Assembly: GCF_009498455.1 (NCBI RefSeq)
Contig: NZ_CP045644.1
Span: 2,607,001 to 2,671,000, forward strand
DNA length: 64,000 bases
Reading direction: 5' to 3'
Origin: Variovorax paradoxus
GTDB lineage: Bacteria; Pseudomonadota; Gammaproteobacteria; Burkholderiales; Burkholderiaceae_C
Shown in pieces: positions 8,558-16,255 of the stretch. The stretch's first letter is position 1. Each line of letters starts with the position of its first letter. Below the pieces are notes generated by a model. The model saw only the letters and a list, made by a program, of their open reading frames with translations. It had not been told where the DNA came from and did not search any database. The translations under genes and the position numbers were made by a program.

Positions 8558-10216
8558 TCAGGGCGTTTGTGCAGCGCGCGAATACATCACGGCCAGCGGC
8601 TCGGAGCGCCCGCGCACCTCCAGCGTGTCGACCGGCCCCAACGTCTCTTCGGCACCGGCCTGCTGCGCCGCGAACTGCGAGACCACGAGCCGCGCCGAGG
8701 CGGTCTTGGAATGGTCCTGCAGGCGGCTCGCGGTGTTGACCACTTCGCCGATGGCGGTGAAGGTGGTGGTCTCGAGGTAGCCGACCTCGCCGACGGCCGC
8801 GCGCCCGGCGTGCAGGCCCATGCCGAAGTCCAGGTGCTGGCCGAACTGGGACTGGAAGTCAACGTTCCACGCCTCCATGCGCTCGCCGATGAGTTGGGTG
8901 GCGCGCAGTGCCTGCCGGCAGGCGGTGGGCAGGTCGCTCTCGAGGCCGAAGATGGCCATCACGCTGTCGCCGATGAACTGGTTGGGCACGCCGCCGCTCT
9001 CGCGCACGGCGGCGCCCACGATGGCGAAGTAGCGGTCGAGCACGTAGGCCAGGTCGAAGGGCCACTGCCGCTCCGACAGGCCCGACCAGCGCCGCAGGTC
9101 GACGAACAAAATCGCCACGTCGCGCTCGTGCCCGAAGCGGCCGACCGGCGCGGGTCGGCCTTCGCGTGGCAGTGGCGCGAACAGCGGCGTCACCTCGATG
9201 CTGCCGCGCGGGCGCAGCTGGCAGGCCAGCCGCACGTCGTCCGGGGCGCGCACGCGTTCGAGCGTGCGCTGCTCGTCGCGGCCCGGCGTGCCGATGTGTT
9301 CGGGGGCGCCGTTCACGCGCACGCGGCAGGTGGAGCAGCGCGCGCGTCCGCCGCAGATCGACACGTGCGCGATGCCGTGGGAGCGGCTGGCTTCGAGCAC
9401 GCTCCAGCCGGGCGGCACGCGCACGGTGCGGTCGGGGTAGCGCAGCGCGACGGTGGTGCCGTTTGCACGTCGGGCGAGCCGGCTGCGCGCCGCGTAGGCC
9501 GCGAGCAGGGCCAGCAGCGCCAATGCGTAGTAGAGCTTGAGGTCGGTCTCGGCGGCGTTGAGTGCGCGGCCCTGTTCGGGCGTCGGCAAGGTGACGGGCG
9601 GCACGCCGGTCCACTGGAACTCGCGCCCCATCGAGACGAAGCCCATCGCGGCGGTCACCGGCAGCAGCACGGCGATGGCGAGCAGCGGCGCGAACAGGCG
9701 CCGGTAGAGCGGGCGCACACGCAGCGCGAAGTGCAGGCCGAGGCAGCCGTGGGCCCAGGCGGCGAGCATCATGCCCAGCTGCGCACCCGCGCCGGCCAGG
9801 TCCCACAGGCCCCACACCACGCGCACGTACGAGCCCTCGATGCCGTAGGCCAGCCAGGCGCCGCGCATGGCGGTGAGGTGGGTGGCCAGCAGCAGCGGCA
9901 GCGCAAAGCCGAGCAGCACGCGCAGGCCTTCGAGCGGCGGCATGCGCAGGGTGCGGCGCTCCCACAGCGCGGCCACGGCCAGCGCGAGGTGGGTGAGGGC
10001 GGCGCCGTACAGCAGCAGCGTGCCGGGCAGGCTGTGCCAGAACTTCTGCACGCCGCGCAGCACGGTTTCGGCCGCGGCGAAGGAGACGATGCCCAGCGAA
10101 TGGTTCAGCAGGTGCGCCGTGATGTAGGCCATCAGCACCAGCCCGCTCGCCCAGCGGAGGTTGCGCCGAGTCGGCGTCCTCAGTGAAAAAGCGGGAGGTG
10201 GGGAACGTCTGTCCAT
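8558..10216 (-). CDS. Membrane-anchored adenylate/guanylate cyclase with SdhC-like and [2Fe-2S] ferredoxin domains
   Basis: 552 residues from the ATG 10214-10216. Residues 20-195 hold about five membrane helices with histidines H35, H39, H76, H113, H156 and H162, the pattern of a succinate dehydrogenase/fumarate reductase-type di-heme anchor; another helix lies at 228-243. A plant-type ferredoxin domain follows with C288-x5-C294-x2-C297 and C332. Residues 365-545 form a class III cyclase catalytic domain with metal-binding D373 (FVDLRRWSG) and D417 (FIGDSVMAIFG). The order suggests redox control of cAMP synthesis. A Crp/Fnr gene starts 55 bp away on the other strand and could be the cAMP receptor. 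Heme binding and product choice are inferred from family knowledge. Confidence 0.85.
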   Translation of the reverse strand: MDRRSPPPAFSLRTPTRRNLRWASGLVLMAYITAHLLNHSLGIVSFAAAETVLRGVQKFWHSLPGTLLLYGAALTHLALAVAALWERRTLRMPPLEGLRVLLGFALPLLLATHLTAMRGAWLAYGIEGSYVRVVWGLWDLAGAGAQLGMMLAAWAHGCLGLHFALRVRPLYRRLFAPLLAIAVLLPVTAAMGFVSMGREFQWTGVPPVTLPTPEQGRALNAAETDLKLYYALALLALLAAYAARSRLARRANGTTVALRYPDRTVRVPPGWSVLEASRSHGIAHVSICGGRARCSTCRVRVNGAPEHIGTPGRDEQRTLERVRAPDDVRLACQLRPRGSIEVTPLFAPLPREGRPAPVGRFGHERDVAILFVDLRRWSGLSERQWPFDLAYVLDRYFAIVGAAVRESGGVPNQFIGDSVMAIFGLESDLPTACRQALRATQLIGERMEAWNVDFQSQFGQHLDFGMGLHAGRAAVGEVGYLETTTFTAIGEVVNTASRLQDHSKTASARLVVSQFAAQQAGAEETLGPVDTLEVRGRSEPLAVMYSRAAQTP

Positions 10217-10271
10217 GAACGGGTTCGAAGCGGCACCCGAGCATAATGCGCGCGCCTCAACGACCACCGGC

Positions 10272-10982
10272 ATGGCCCTCCCGAACCCACCCCGCTCCAG
10301 CCTCGCGCTGCGCCGCATCGCGCTGCTCGAAGGCCTGTCCGACGACCGCTTCGACCAGCTGGCGCGCCAGTGCCTGTGGCACAGCGTGGCGGCCGGCAAG
10401 CCGCTGATGCTGCGCGCCGACCTGCAGGGCGAGGTGTTCCTGCTGGTGTCAGGCCGTGTGCGGGTGACGACCTATGCGGCGAACGGTCGGCAGGTGACTT
10501 TTCGCGATTCGGACGCCGGCGCGCATTTCGGTGACATCGCCGCTTTGGACGGCGGACCGCGCTCGGCCGACGTGGTCACGCTCGAACCCTGCGTGGTCGC
10601 CAGCCTGGACCGCGCGGCCTTCCTCGCGCTGCTGCGCGAGGAGCCGCTGGTGGCCGAGCGCGTGATGCAGCGGCTGGCCGCGCTGGTGCGACAGCTGTCG
10701 GAGCGGGTGATCGACCTGAGCACGCTCGGCGTGCAGAACCGCCTGCATGCCGAGCTGCTGCGCCTGGCGCGCGAGGCGGGCATCGACGGCAACGAGGCCT
10801 GGCTGGAGCCCGCGCCCAAGCACGCGGCGCTGGCCAGCCAGATCAGCACCAACCGCGAGCAGGTGACCCGCGAACTCAACACGCTGGTGCGCAGCGGCGT
10901 GCTGCGCAAGGACGGCAAGGCGCTGGTGGTGGCCGATGCCGAGCGCCTCGCGCAGATGGTGTCGCAGGTGCGCGGCGACTAG
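10272..10982 (+). CDS. Crp/Fnr family transcriptional regulator
   Basis: 236 residues from the ATG at 10272, which follows a CATAAT -10-like hexamer at about 10242. The N-terminal cyclic-nucleotide-binding beta-roll (FLLVSGRVRVTTYAANGRQVTFRD, then HFGDIAALDGGPRSADVV) is followed by the dimer helix and a C-terminal Crp-type winged helix (ASQISTNREQVTRELNTLVRSGVLRKDGKAL). The phosphate-binding cassette has GDIAALDGGPRSA, close to the GE-x6-RSA pattern of cAMP-binding members, with Asp in place of Glu. No Fnr-type N-terminal cysteine cluster is present. It is divergent from the cyclase gene, and both start codons lie within 60 bp. Confidence 0.88.
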   Translation: MALPNPPRSSLALRRIALLEGLSDDRFDQLARQCLWHSVAAGKPLMLRADLQGEVFLLVSGRVRVTTYAANGRQVTFRDSDAGAHFGDIAALDGGPRSADVVTLEPCVVASLDRAAFLALLREEPLVAERVMQRLAALVRQLSERVIDLSTLGVQNRLHAELLRLAREAGIDGNEAWLEPAPKHAALASQISTNREQVTRELNTLVRSGVLRKDGKALVVADAERLAQMVSQVRGD

Positions 10983-10983
10983 A

Positions 10984-11451
10984 TCAGTTCCAGCGGCCGT
11001 TGGGTCCGGCGACGCTCAGGCGGCCCGCGCCCATCAACGCCACGCTCAGCGCGCCGAACAGGTACAGCCCCTGCAGTTCCAGCGCCCAGCCGCCCTGCTT
11101 GGTCAGCGCGAACAGGTCGGCCATGTGCACGAGGCCGAGGGCCACGAGCATGTTGATGACGACCACGGCGGCGGCGGCGCGCGTCCAGACGCCCGCGATC
11201 ATCAGCAGCGGCGCGACGATTTCTCCCACGAACACGAGGTAGGCCAGCCCGCCCGGCAGGCCGGCCTTGGCCAGCATGCCGCTGATGAAGCCGACGCCGG
11301 CCGAGAGCTTGAAGATGCCGTGCAGCAGCATCAGCACGCCGACCGACACGCGCAGCACCAGCTTGCCGGCGTCGTCGCGGGCAGCCGGCGTGGCAAGGAA
11401 CGAAGAAGACGCCGAAGCGGCGGAGGCGAGGGGAGCTGCCTGGGTGTTCAT
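10984..11451 (-). CDS. DoxX family membrane protein
   Basis: 155 residues. After a Ser/Ala-rich, probably disordered N-terminus of about 25 residues come four membrane helices: RVSVGVLMLLHGIFKL, GLAYLVFVGEIVAPLLMI, AVVVINMLVALGLVH and LELQGLYLFGALSVALMG. The layout and the LHGIFKL and GGWALELQGLYL motifs fit DoxX-type proteins, which are linked to quinone/thiosulfate metabolism or redox stress in other bacteria. It converges with the Crp/Fnr gene with a 1-nt gap. Its upstream region carries the palindrome shared with the DUF4148-like gene. Confidence 0.85.
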   Translation of the reverse strand: MNTQAAPLASAASASSSFLATPAARDDAGKLVLRVSVGVLMLLHGIFKLSAGVGFISGMLAKAGLPGGLAYLVFVGEIVAPLLMIAGVWTRAAAAVVVINMLVALGLVHMADLFALTKQGGWALELQGLYLFGALSVALMGAGRLSVAGPNGRWN

Positions 11452-11537
11452 GGCGAATCCTTGAGTGAAAAGGAAGAAGGCCGCCACGGACTGCGGCGGT
11501 TGCCATGCCAGTGTGGCGACCCGGCCGCCGCGCGTCG

Positions 11538-11551
11538 GTGCGTTTACGCAC
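11538..11551 (-). promoter_or_regulatory. 14-bp inverted repeat upstream of the doxX-like gene
   Basis: GTGCG-TTTA-CGCAC, 87 bp before the start at 11451. It differs from the copy at 8522-8535 only in one base of the 4-nt spacer. The stretch between repeat and gene also shares a GTTGCCA...CAGTGTG arrangement with the other copy, so a common promoter layout is likely. Confidence 0.5.
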
Positions 11552-11585
11552 ACTTTTCGGCGGTTGGGTCGCGCCTCGCCTGGTT

Positions 11586-12590
11586 TCAGTCGCCCTTGTA
11601 GCCCGAAGCCTTGATCACCGGCAGCCAGCGCGCGGCCAGCGCGTCGGTGTAGCGCACGACGTCTTCGCTCGACGCGCCGGGCAGCAGGTCGTAGCCCACG
11701 CGGCTGAGCTTTTCGCGCACGTCGGGCATCGCCAGCACCTTGCGCACGGCCCGGTTCCACTGCGCCAGCGTGGCGGGTGCCGTGTTCGCGTGGGCGTAGA
11801 GCACGTAGCGCGACGAGGCCACCAGCGTCGGGTAGCCCGACTCGGCGAAGGTCGGCACGTCGGGCAGGCCGTCGGCGCGCTTGTCGCCGGCCACGGCCAG
11901 CACGCGCAGCTTGCCCGCGCGGTGGTACTCGGTGAGGGTGGTGGTGGCGTCCATGCCCGAGGCCACCTGGCCGCCGATCAGCTCGGTGACCATGGCCGCG
12001 CCGCCGCGGTAGGGCACCAGCGTGGCACCGCTGCGCGACAGGGCCACGAAGTCCATCGCCAGGAAGTGCAGCAGCGAGCCCACGGTGGTGATGCCGATCG
12101 AGCCCTGGTCGGGGTTGGCCTTGGCGGCCTGGACGAACTGGGCCAGCGTCTTCACCGGCGAGGTGGCGCTCACGGCCAGGCCGAACTGGATGCCGCTCAC
12201 GTCGCTCACGGGCTTGAAGTCGGTGGCCGGGTTGAAGCGCATGTTGGCGTAGATGGCGGGGCCGATGAACATCGGGTCGACCGGTGCCAGCAGCATGGTG
12301 GTGCCGTCGGCGGGTGCGTTCTTCAGCACCTCGGCCGCCAGGCGCGTGCCGGCGCCGGGGCGGTTGTCGACCATGACCGGGCGGCCGAGTTCGTCCTTGA
12401 GCTTTTCAGACAGCAGCCGGCCCATGAAGTCGGCCGGGCCGCCGGCCGGGAAGGGCACGATCAGGCGATTAACCGCCGGCTGCGCGTTCGCGCTGTACGG
12501 CAGCAGGCCGCCCAAGCTGGTGGCCGCTGCCGCGCGGATGAGGCCACGCCGTGAGAGTGCGGGGCCGGTGGGGAAAGAGAAGGGGTTCAT
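11586..12590 (-). CDS. Tripartite tricarboxylate transporter (Bug-type) periplasmic binding protein
   Basis: 334 residues. A Tat-type leader with SRRGLIRAAAATSLGGLLP is cleaved near ANAQP. The mature protein has the Bug/TctC hallmarks: RLIVPFPAGGPADFMGR after the leader, VDNRPGAG, LVPYRGGAAMVTELIGGQV and LPDVPTFAESGYP. These extracytoplasmic receptors bind small carboxylates or aromatic acids. The gene follows the amidase gene by 46 nt on the same strand, so the ligand may be the amidase substrate or product. No TctA/TctB membrane partners are nearby, as is common for the expanded orphan Bug proteins of Comamonadaceae. Confidence 0.9.
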   Translation of the reverse strand: MNPFSFPTGPALSRRGLIRAAAATSLGGLLPYSANAQPAVNRLIVPFPAGGPADFMGRLLSEKLKDELGRPVMVDNRPGAGTRLAAEVLKNAPADGTTMLLAPVDPMFIGPAIYANMRFNPATDFKPVSDVSGIQFGLAVSATSPVKTLAQFVQAAKANPDQGSIGITTVGSLLHFLAMDFVALSRSGATLVPYRGGAAMVTELIGGQVASGMDATTTLTEYHRAGKLRVLAVAGDKRADGLPDVPTFAESGYPTLVASSRYVLYAHANTAPATLAQWNRAVRKVLAMPDVREKLSRVGYDLLPGASSEDVVRYTDALAARWLPVIKASGYKGD

Positions 12591-12636
12591 CGAAAGTCTC
12601 CGGGTGGTTGGAATCGTTGGAACAGGAAAAGAAAGC

Positions 12637-14049
12637 TCAGGCCTGCGCGACCAGCGGCGTGAAGCGGGCGGCGTCTTCGAGCACCTGGCCGGCCTCCAGC
12701 AGCAGGTCTTCGCGGAAGCGCCAGGCGAGCAGCTGCACGCCCATGGGCGCGCCGCCGGCCATGCCGGTGGGCACGGCGAGGCCGGGCATGCCCAGCGCGG
12801 CAGTCGCGAGCAGCGGGCTCTGGGCGTCGATGAGGGCGCGGGCGCGTTCGAGGCTCGCGATGTCTTCGTCCTGTGGGCAGGGGCGCTGCCACGACACGGG
12901 CATCAGCACCAGCGGATGGGTCTGCATGAACACCGACCAGCTGCGCAGCAGCGCCTGGCGCCGCGCGAGTGCGTCGAGAAAACCATCGCGGTCGGTCTCG
13001 GCCATGCCTTCGAGCATGTAGCGCTGGCTGCGCTGCATGACGTCGTCGCCGTGCTGCTCGACGCCGGCAATGATGTTGCGGCGGCTGTCGTCCACGGTCA
13101 GCGTGCGCCACAGGGCCGCGGCTTCGTGGAAGAAGGGAAGCTCGGCTTCGTCGACCTCGTAGCCCGCCTGCTGCAGCCAGCGCGCGGCGTCGTCCAGTGC
13201 CTGCGTGACGGCCGGGTCGACCGGAATGCCCGGCGTGCGCTTGAACAGCGCCACGCGCAGCGGACCGGCGGGGCGCGGCAGGTCGTGCGGCATCGGCACC
13301 CAGTTCGGGTCGCGCGCATCGGGGCGTGCCATGGCTTCGTAGCCCAGGCGCAGGTCGGCGATGCTGCGCGCCAGCGGCCCTTGCACCGACATGAGCTGCG
13401 GCGTGATGCCGCGCTCGCTCGTCGCGCTCGGGTTGAAGGCCGGCACGCGGCCGGCCGTGGGGCGCAGGCCGGCCACGCCGCAGGCGTACGCGGGGTAGCG
13501 GATCGAGCCGCCGATGTCGTTGCCGTGCGCCAGCGCGCCCATGCCGCTGGCCACCGCCGCCGCCGCGCCGCCGCTGGAGCCGCCGGGCGTGACGGCCGCG
13601 TCCCACGGGTTCAGCGTGCGGCCGTGCACGCCGTTGTCGGTGAACCAGCGCGACGAGTAGGTCGCGGTGTTGCTGCGACCCACGATGACGGCGCCCGCGC
13701 TGCGCCAGTGCGCGACCACCGGCGCGTCTTCGCGGGCGATGTGGTCCTTCAGCGGGATCACACCGTTGGTGGTGGCGTGGCCGGCCTGGTCCACGTTGAC
13801 CTTGATGCTCACCGGCACGCCGTGCAGCGGGCCCAGCGTGTCGCCGCGCAGCGTGCGCGCGTCGGCGGCATCGGCGCTGGCCAGGGCCTCGTCGGCCAGC
13901 ACCTCGGCCAGGGCATTGAGGCGCGGGTTGAGTGCGGCGATGCGCGCGAGCACGCTGGTCGTCACTTCGCGGCAGGACACCTCGCGGCGGCGCACGGCGT
14001 CGGCGATGTGGGCGGCACTGCGCTGCCAGAGGGCGGGAGATGAAGTCAT
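12637..14049 (-). CDS. Amidase signature family hydrolase
   Basis: 470 residues from the ATG 14047-14049. The Ser-cisSer-Lys triad of the amidase signature family is visible: K83 in VSIKVNVD, S158 in TPGGSSGGAAAA and S182 in DIGGSIRYPA. The GPLHGVPV entry motif is also intact, so the enzyme should be active on an amide or ester bond; the substrate is unknown. It lies between a GntR/FCD regulator upstream and a Bug binding protein downstream, suggesting an inducible operon for uptake and hydrolysis of one compound. An in-frame start at 14074-14076 would add nine residues. Confidence 0.9.
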   Translation of the reverse strand: MTSSPALWQRSAAHIADAVRRREVSCREVTTSVLARIAALNPRLNALAEVLADEALASADAADARTLRGDTLGPLHGVPVSIKVNVDQAGHATTNGVIPLKDHIAREDAPVVAHWRSAGAVIVGRSNTATYSSRWFTDNGVHGRTLNPWDAAVTPGGSSGGAAAAVASGMGALAHGNDIGGSIRYPAYACGVAGLRPTAGRVPAFNPSATSERGITPQLMSVQGPLARSIADLRLGYEAMARPDARDPNWVPMPHDLPRPAGPLRVALFKRTPGIPVDPAVTQALDDAARWLQQAGYEVDEAELPFFHEAAALWRTLTVDDSRRNIIAGVEQHGDDVMQRSQRYMLEGMAETDRDGFLDALARRQALLRSWSVFMQTHPLVLMPVSWQRPCPQDEDIASLERARALIDAQSPLLATAALGMPGLAVPTGMAGGAPMGVQLLAWRFREDLLLEAGQVLEDAARFTPLVAQA

Positions 14050-14170
14050 GGGTGGTCTCAAGGAAAGTTCAGGCAAAGGAAACCCCGCACCCCGGCGCGA
14101 CCGGGGTGAAGGCGAAAGAGAGCAGGGAAGAGGGTGGCGGCGACGCGGATCAGCGCGCGCCGCGCAGGCG

Positions 14171-14953
14171 TCAGCCGGTCGGTTTCTTCATGAGCAGGCT
14201 GCCGCGGTCGACGCGGGATTCGGCCTCCAGGGCCAGGGCTTCGGCGTGTTCCATGTGCACGCGCATGACTTCGCGCGCACGCACGGGGTCGCGGGCGCGC
14301 AGCGCGTCGAGCAGGTCGGTGTGGCTGTGCACGATTTCCTCGTCGAACTGGTCGAACTCCGTGAGCGCATTGCGCACGATGATCACGCGGCGGATCACAT
14401 CGTTGAGCAGGCGGCAGACCAGCGCGAGAAAGGGGCTGCTGCAGGCTTCGGTGAGGCGGTCGTGAAAGAGCAGGTCGGCCTCGCGGCGCTCGTTCCAGTC
14501 CTCGCTGCCGCCGTGCGCCGGGTGGCTGTGGCCAATCAGCGCTTCCAGCGCGGCCAGGTCGGCCTCGCTCAGGCGCGTGGCCACGTTGGCGGCCAGCTCA
14601 GGCTCGACCACGCGCCGCAGCGCGTACAGCATCGTGATGTCGACCGGCTGGAAGTACAGGAAGTTCGACACCGCCTGCAGGCACTGGTCGTACGAGGCCT
14701 GCGTGAGCGTGGCGCCGCCGTTGGGGCCGGTGCTGATCGCGACCAGCCCCTGCACCTGCAGCGCGGCCAACGCCTCGCGCACCGTGCCGCGCGACACTCC
14801 GAGCTGCTCGATCAGCTCTTTCTCCTGCGGCAGCTTGTTGCCGACCTGCTGCTGGGTCTGGACGACCCAGCGCTTGATGTTGTCGACCACCTGGTCGGAG
14901 CGCTTCACGCGCTTGTCGCGCGTGAGCGAAGGCTTGGGTTGGGAAGGGGGCAT
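14171..14953 (-). CDS. GntR family regulator, FCD (FadR) subfamily
   Basis: 260 residues. A winged helix-turn-helix occupies residues 15-80, with KLPQEKELIEQLGVSRGTVREALAALQVQGLV. The rest is the all-helical FCD ligand domain with metal-type residues in LLFHDRLTEACSS and later EIVHSHTDLLDALRARD. Such regulators usually respond to organic acids and repress the adjoining catabolic genes. It is the first gene of the GntR-amidase-Bug operon. A perfect palindrome 14 bp upstream of its start is the obvious autoregulatory operator. A GC-rich hairpin without a U-run lies between this gene and the amidase (14088-14108). Confidence 0.92.
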   Translation of the reverse strand: MPPSQPKPSLTRDKRVKRSDQVVDNIKRWVVQTQQQVGNKLPQEKELIEQLGVSRGTVREALAALQVQGLVAISTGPNGGATLTQASYDQCLQAVSNFLYFQPVDITMLYALRRVVEPELAANVATRLSEADLAALEALIGHSHPAHGGSEDWNERREADLLFHDRLTEACSSPFLALVCRLLNDVIRRVIIVRNALTEFDQFDEEIVHSHTDLLDALRARDPVRAREVMRVHMEHAEALALEAESRVDRGSLLMKKPTG

Positions 14954-14966
14954 CTGCGTTTCGGGT

Positions 14967-14982
14967 ATTTATGATCATAAAT
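14967..14982. promoter_or_regulatory. Perfect 16-bp palindrome, GntR operator candidate
   Basis: ATTTATGATCATAAAT is a perfect inverted repeat in A+T-rich DNA directly upstream of the GntR gene. It is followed by a further TCATAAAT direct repeat ending near 14991, so a second half-site may extend the operator. The position fits autorepression and control of the amidase operon. Confidence 0.65.
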
Positions 14983-15079
14983 GTCATAAATATGGAAAAC
15001 GCTGTCAAGCGGGTTGTCCCGCGAGGCGTTTGAGGGCGGAGCCTCTCTTGATGAAAGGCTTGCGGAACTGCGCCCAGAT

Positions 15080-15352
15080 TCAGCGCGGTGCCGCATCGCC
15101 CTCAGGACGCAGCCTGTGGGTCGGGTCGGCCTGCAGGTCTTCCTCAGTGATTGGCGCACCCAGGGCATTCAGGACCTGTTGCGGCCAGTGCACTGTGCGG
15201 GCTGTCCACACGACCAACCGGTTGACGAAGAAGAACGGGATGAACAGCGGGATGCACAGGTATAGCCAGAACTTCGGCATCCGCCACAGGCTGGGCAGGT
15301 TTCGCGATGCGCGGTCAGGCGGAGCGATTCGCAGAGCCGCCTCCAGCTGGAT
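15080..15352 (-). pseudogene. C-terminal fragment of a T6SS immunity-like membrane protein
   Basis: An open frame of about 90 codons matches only the C-terminal part of the proteins encoded at 16252-18413. It has a short region ending LPSLWRMPKFW, a membrane helix (LCIPLFIPFFFVN), then a TVHWPQQVLNALG segment equivalent to TIWPDEVHRRIG. The frame is open to about 15400 but has no ATG before the internal Met at 15278-15280 and no N-terminal domain. It is best read as a remnant left by recombination in the immunity gene array; translation of a 66-residue protein from the internal Met cannot be excluded. Confidence 0.55.
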
Positions 15353-15388
15353 ACTCTTCCGACATACAGCAAGAGCAAAGGTGTCTCC

Positions 15389-16255
15389 TTGAATGCGCCC
15401 TCAGATGCGGCTTTGCCGGCAGTGCTGCACAAAGTCAGCGACAACATCGTTCTCATAGGGCCTCCGCGAAACAGGTTGCAGACAGGCGCAGCATTCGCAT
15501 CGATCTGCTCGCTTGTCTTGCTCTGCGTGTCATGCGCTCCCGTCGTCCTGTCCTCGAACGATATGGGGGATCAAGGGGCGTCAGACCTTCCCTTGTTTGG
15601 CATCGCCTTCTTTCTGCTGACGGTTGTTCTCACGCAGATTTTTCATCGTCGAAGCTTTCTGTTTCAGGGGACACCGACCTATGCGATTTTCGATCGCGAG
15701 GCGCAACTCGGCTATTGGGCAAAGGACGGTGAGTTGCAGCCGGTTGCATGGCAGAAGGTTCGTTTCAATCACGTCGAAACCATGCGCCGACTGAGCGCCG
15801 GGCAGTGGTTGCATCAACATTTTTTACGAATCAGAAACTCAAGATCGCCCGAGGGACACAGCGTCGAGGCGCCGATCGCTCAGACCTTTGACAGTGGGAG
15901 CGGCATCCAGATGGTTCTCAATGCCGGCAATGCTTTGTGTCACTTCATGGACGGCAGCAGTCCTGTTCGCGCAGACATCCTGGACCTTCGCGAGCAACCG
16001 CACAGAGGCTTTTTCCGGCTCCTTGTCTCCTGGGTAATTCCGCCAGACCCGTCCTCCAGAGCGTCCCCCTGGAGCGGTTTTTTCGGAGTTATTACCCTTC
16101 CATTGGTCATCCCGTTTTTCATCTTCAATGCCTTCTTCATGGGCGCTGTGACGGTCACCAGTTCGTCGGTCCGTTGGCCGGATGAACTGCTGTCCAGGAT
16201 CGGGGAAGTTCCGGCGGGGTCTCAGCTGGAAGCCGTCATCTCGTCGAAGACTTAG
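15389..16255 (+). CDS. Diverged relative of the T6SS immunity-like membrane proteins
   Basis: 288 residues from a TTG start after AAAGGTG. Membrane segments lie near residues 33-55 and 67-85 and again around 225-250. A PTYAIFDREAQLGYW stretch aligns with PTIFDRKHRKVYR of the neighbours, and the C-terminal VRWPDELLSRIG matches TIWPDEVHRRIG, so it is a distant family member on the opposite strand. Its stop overlaps that of the convergent gene at 16252 by 4 nt. Base composition is visibly less GC-rich than in flanking genes, a sign of transfer. It may protect against a different effector; that is inference. Confidence 0.65.
   Translation: MNAPSDAALPAVLHKVSDNIVLIGPPRNRLQTGAAFASICSLVLLCVSCAPVVLSSNDMGDQGASDLPLFGIAFFLLTVVLTQIFHRRSFLFQGTPTYAIFDREAQLGYWAKDGELQPVAWQKVRFNHVETMRRLSAGQWLHQHFLRIRNSRSPEGHSVEAPIAQTFDSGSGIQMVLNAGNALCHFMDGSSPVRADILDLREQPHRGFFRLLVSWVIPPDPSSRASPWSGFFGVITLPLVIPFFIFNAFFMGAVTVTSSSVRWPDELLSRIGEVPAGSQLEAVISSKT

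Noticed and set aside
14088..14108. 8-bp GC hairpin between the GntR and amidase genes as a terminator
   Set aside because: The stem is perfect but no U-run follows on either strand. It may influence mRNA stability, not termination.
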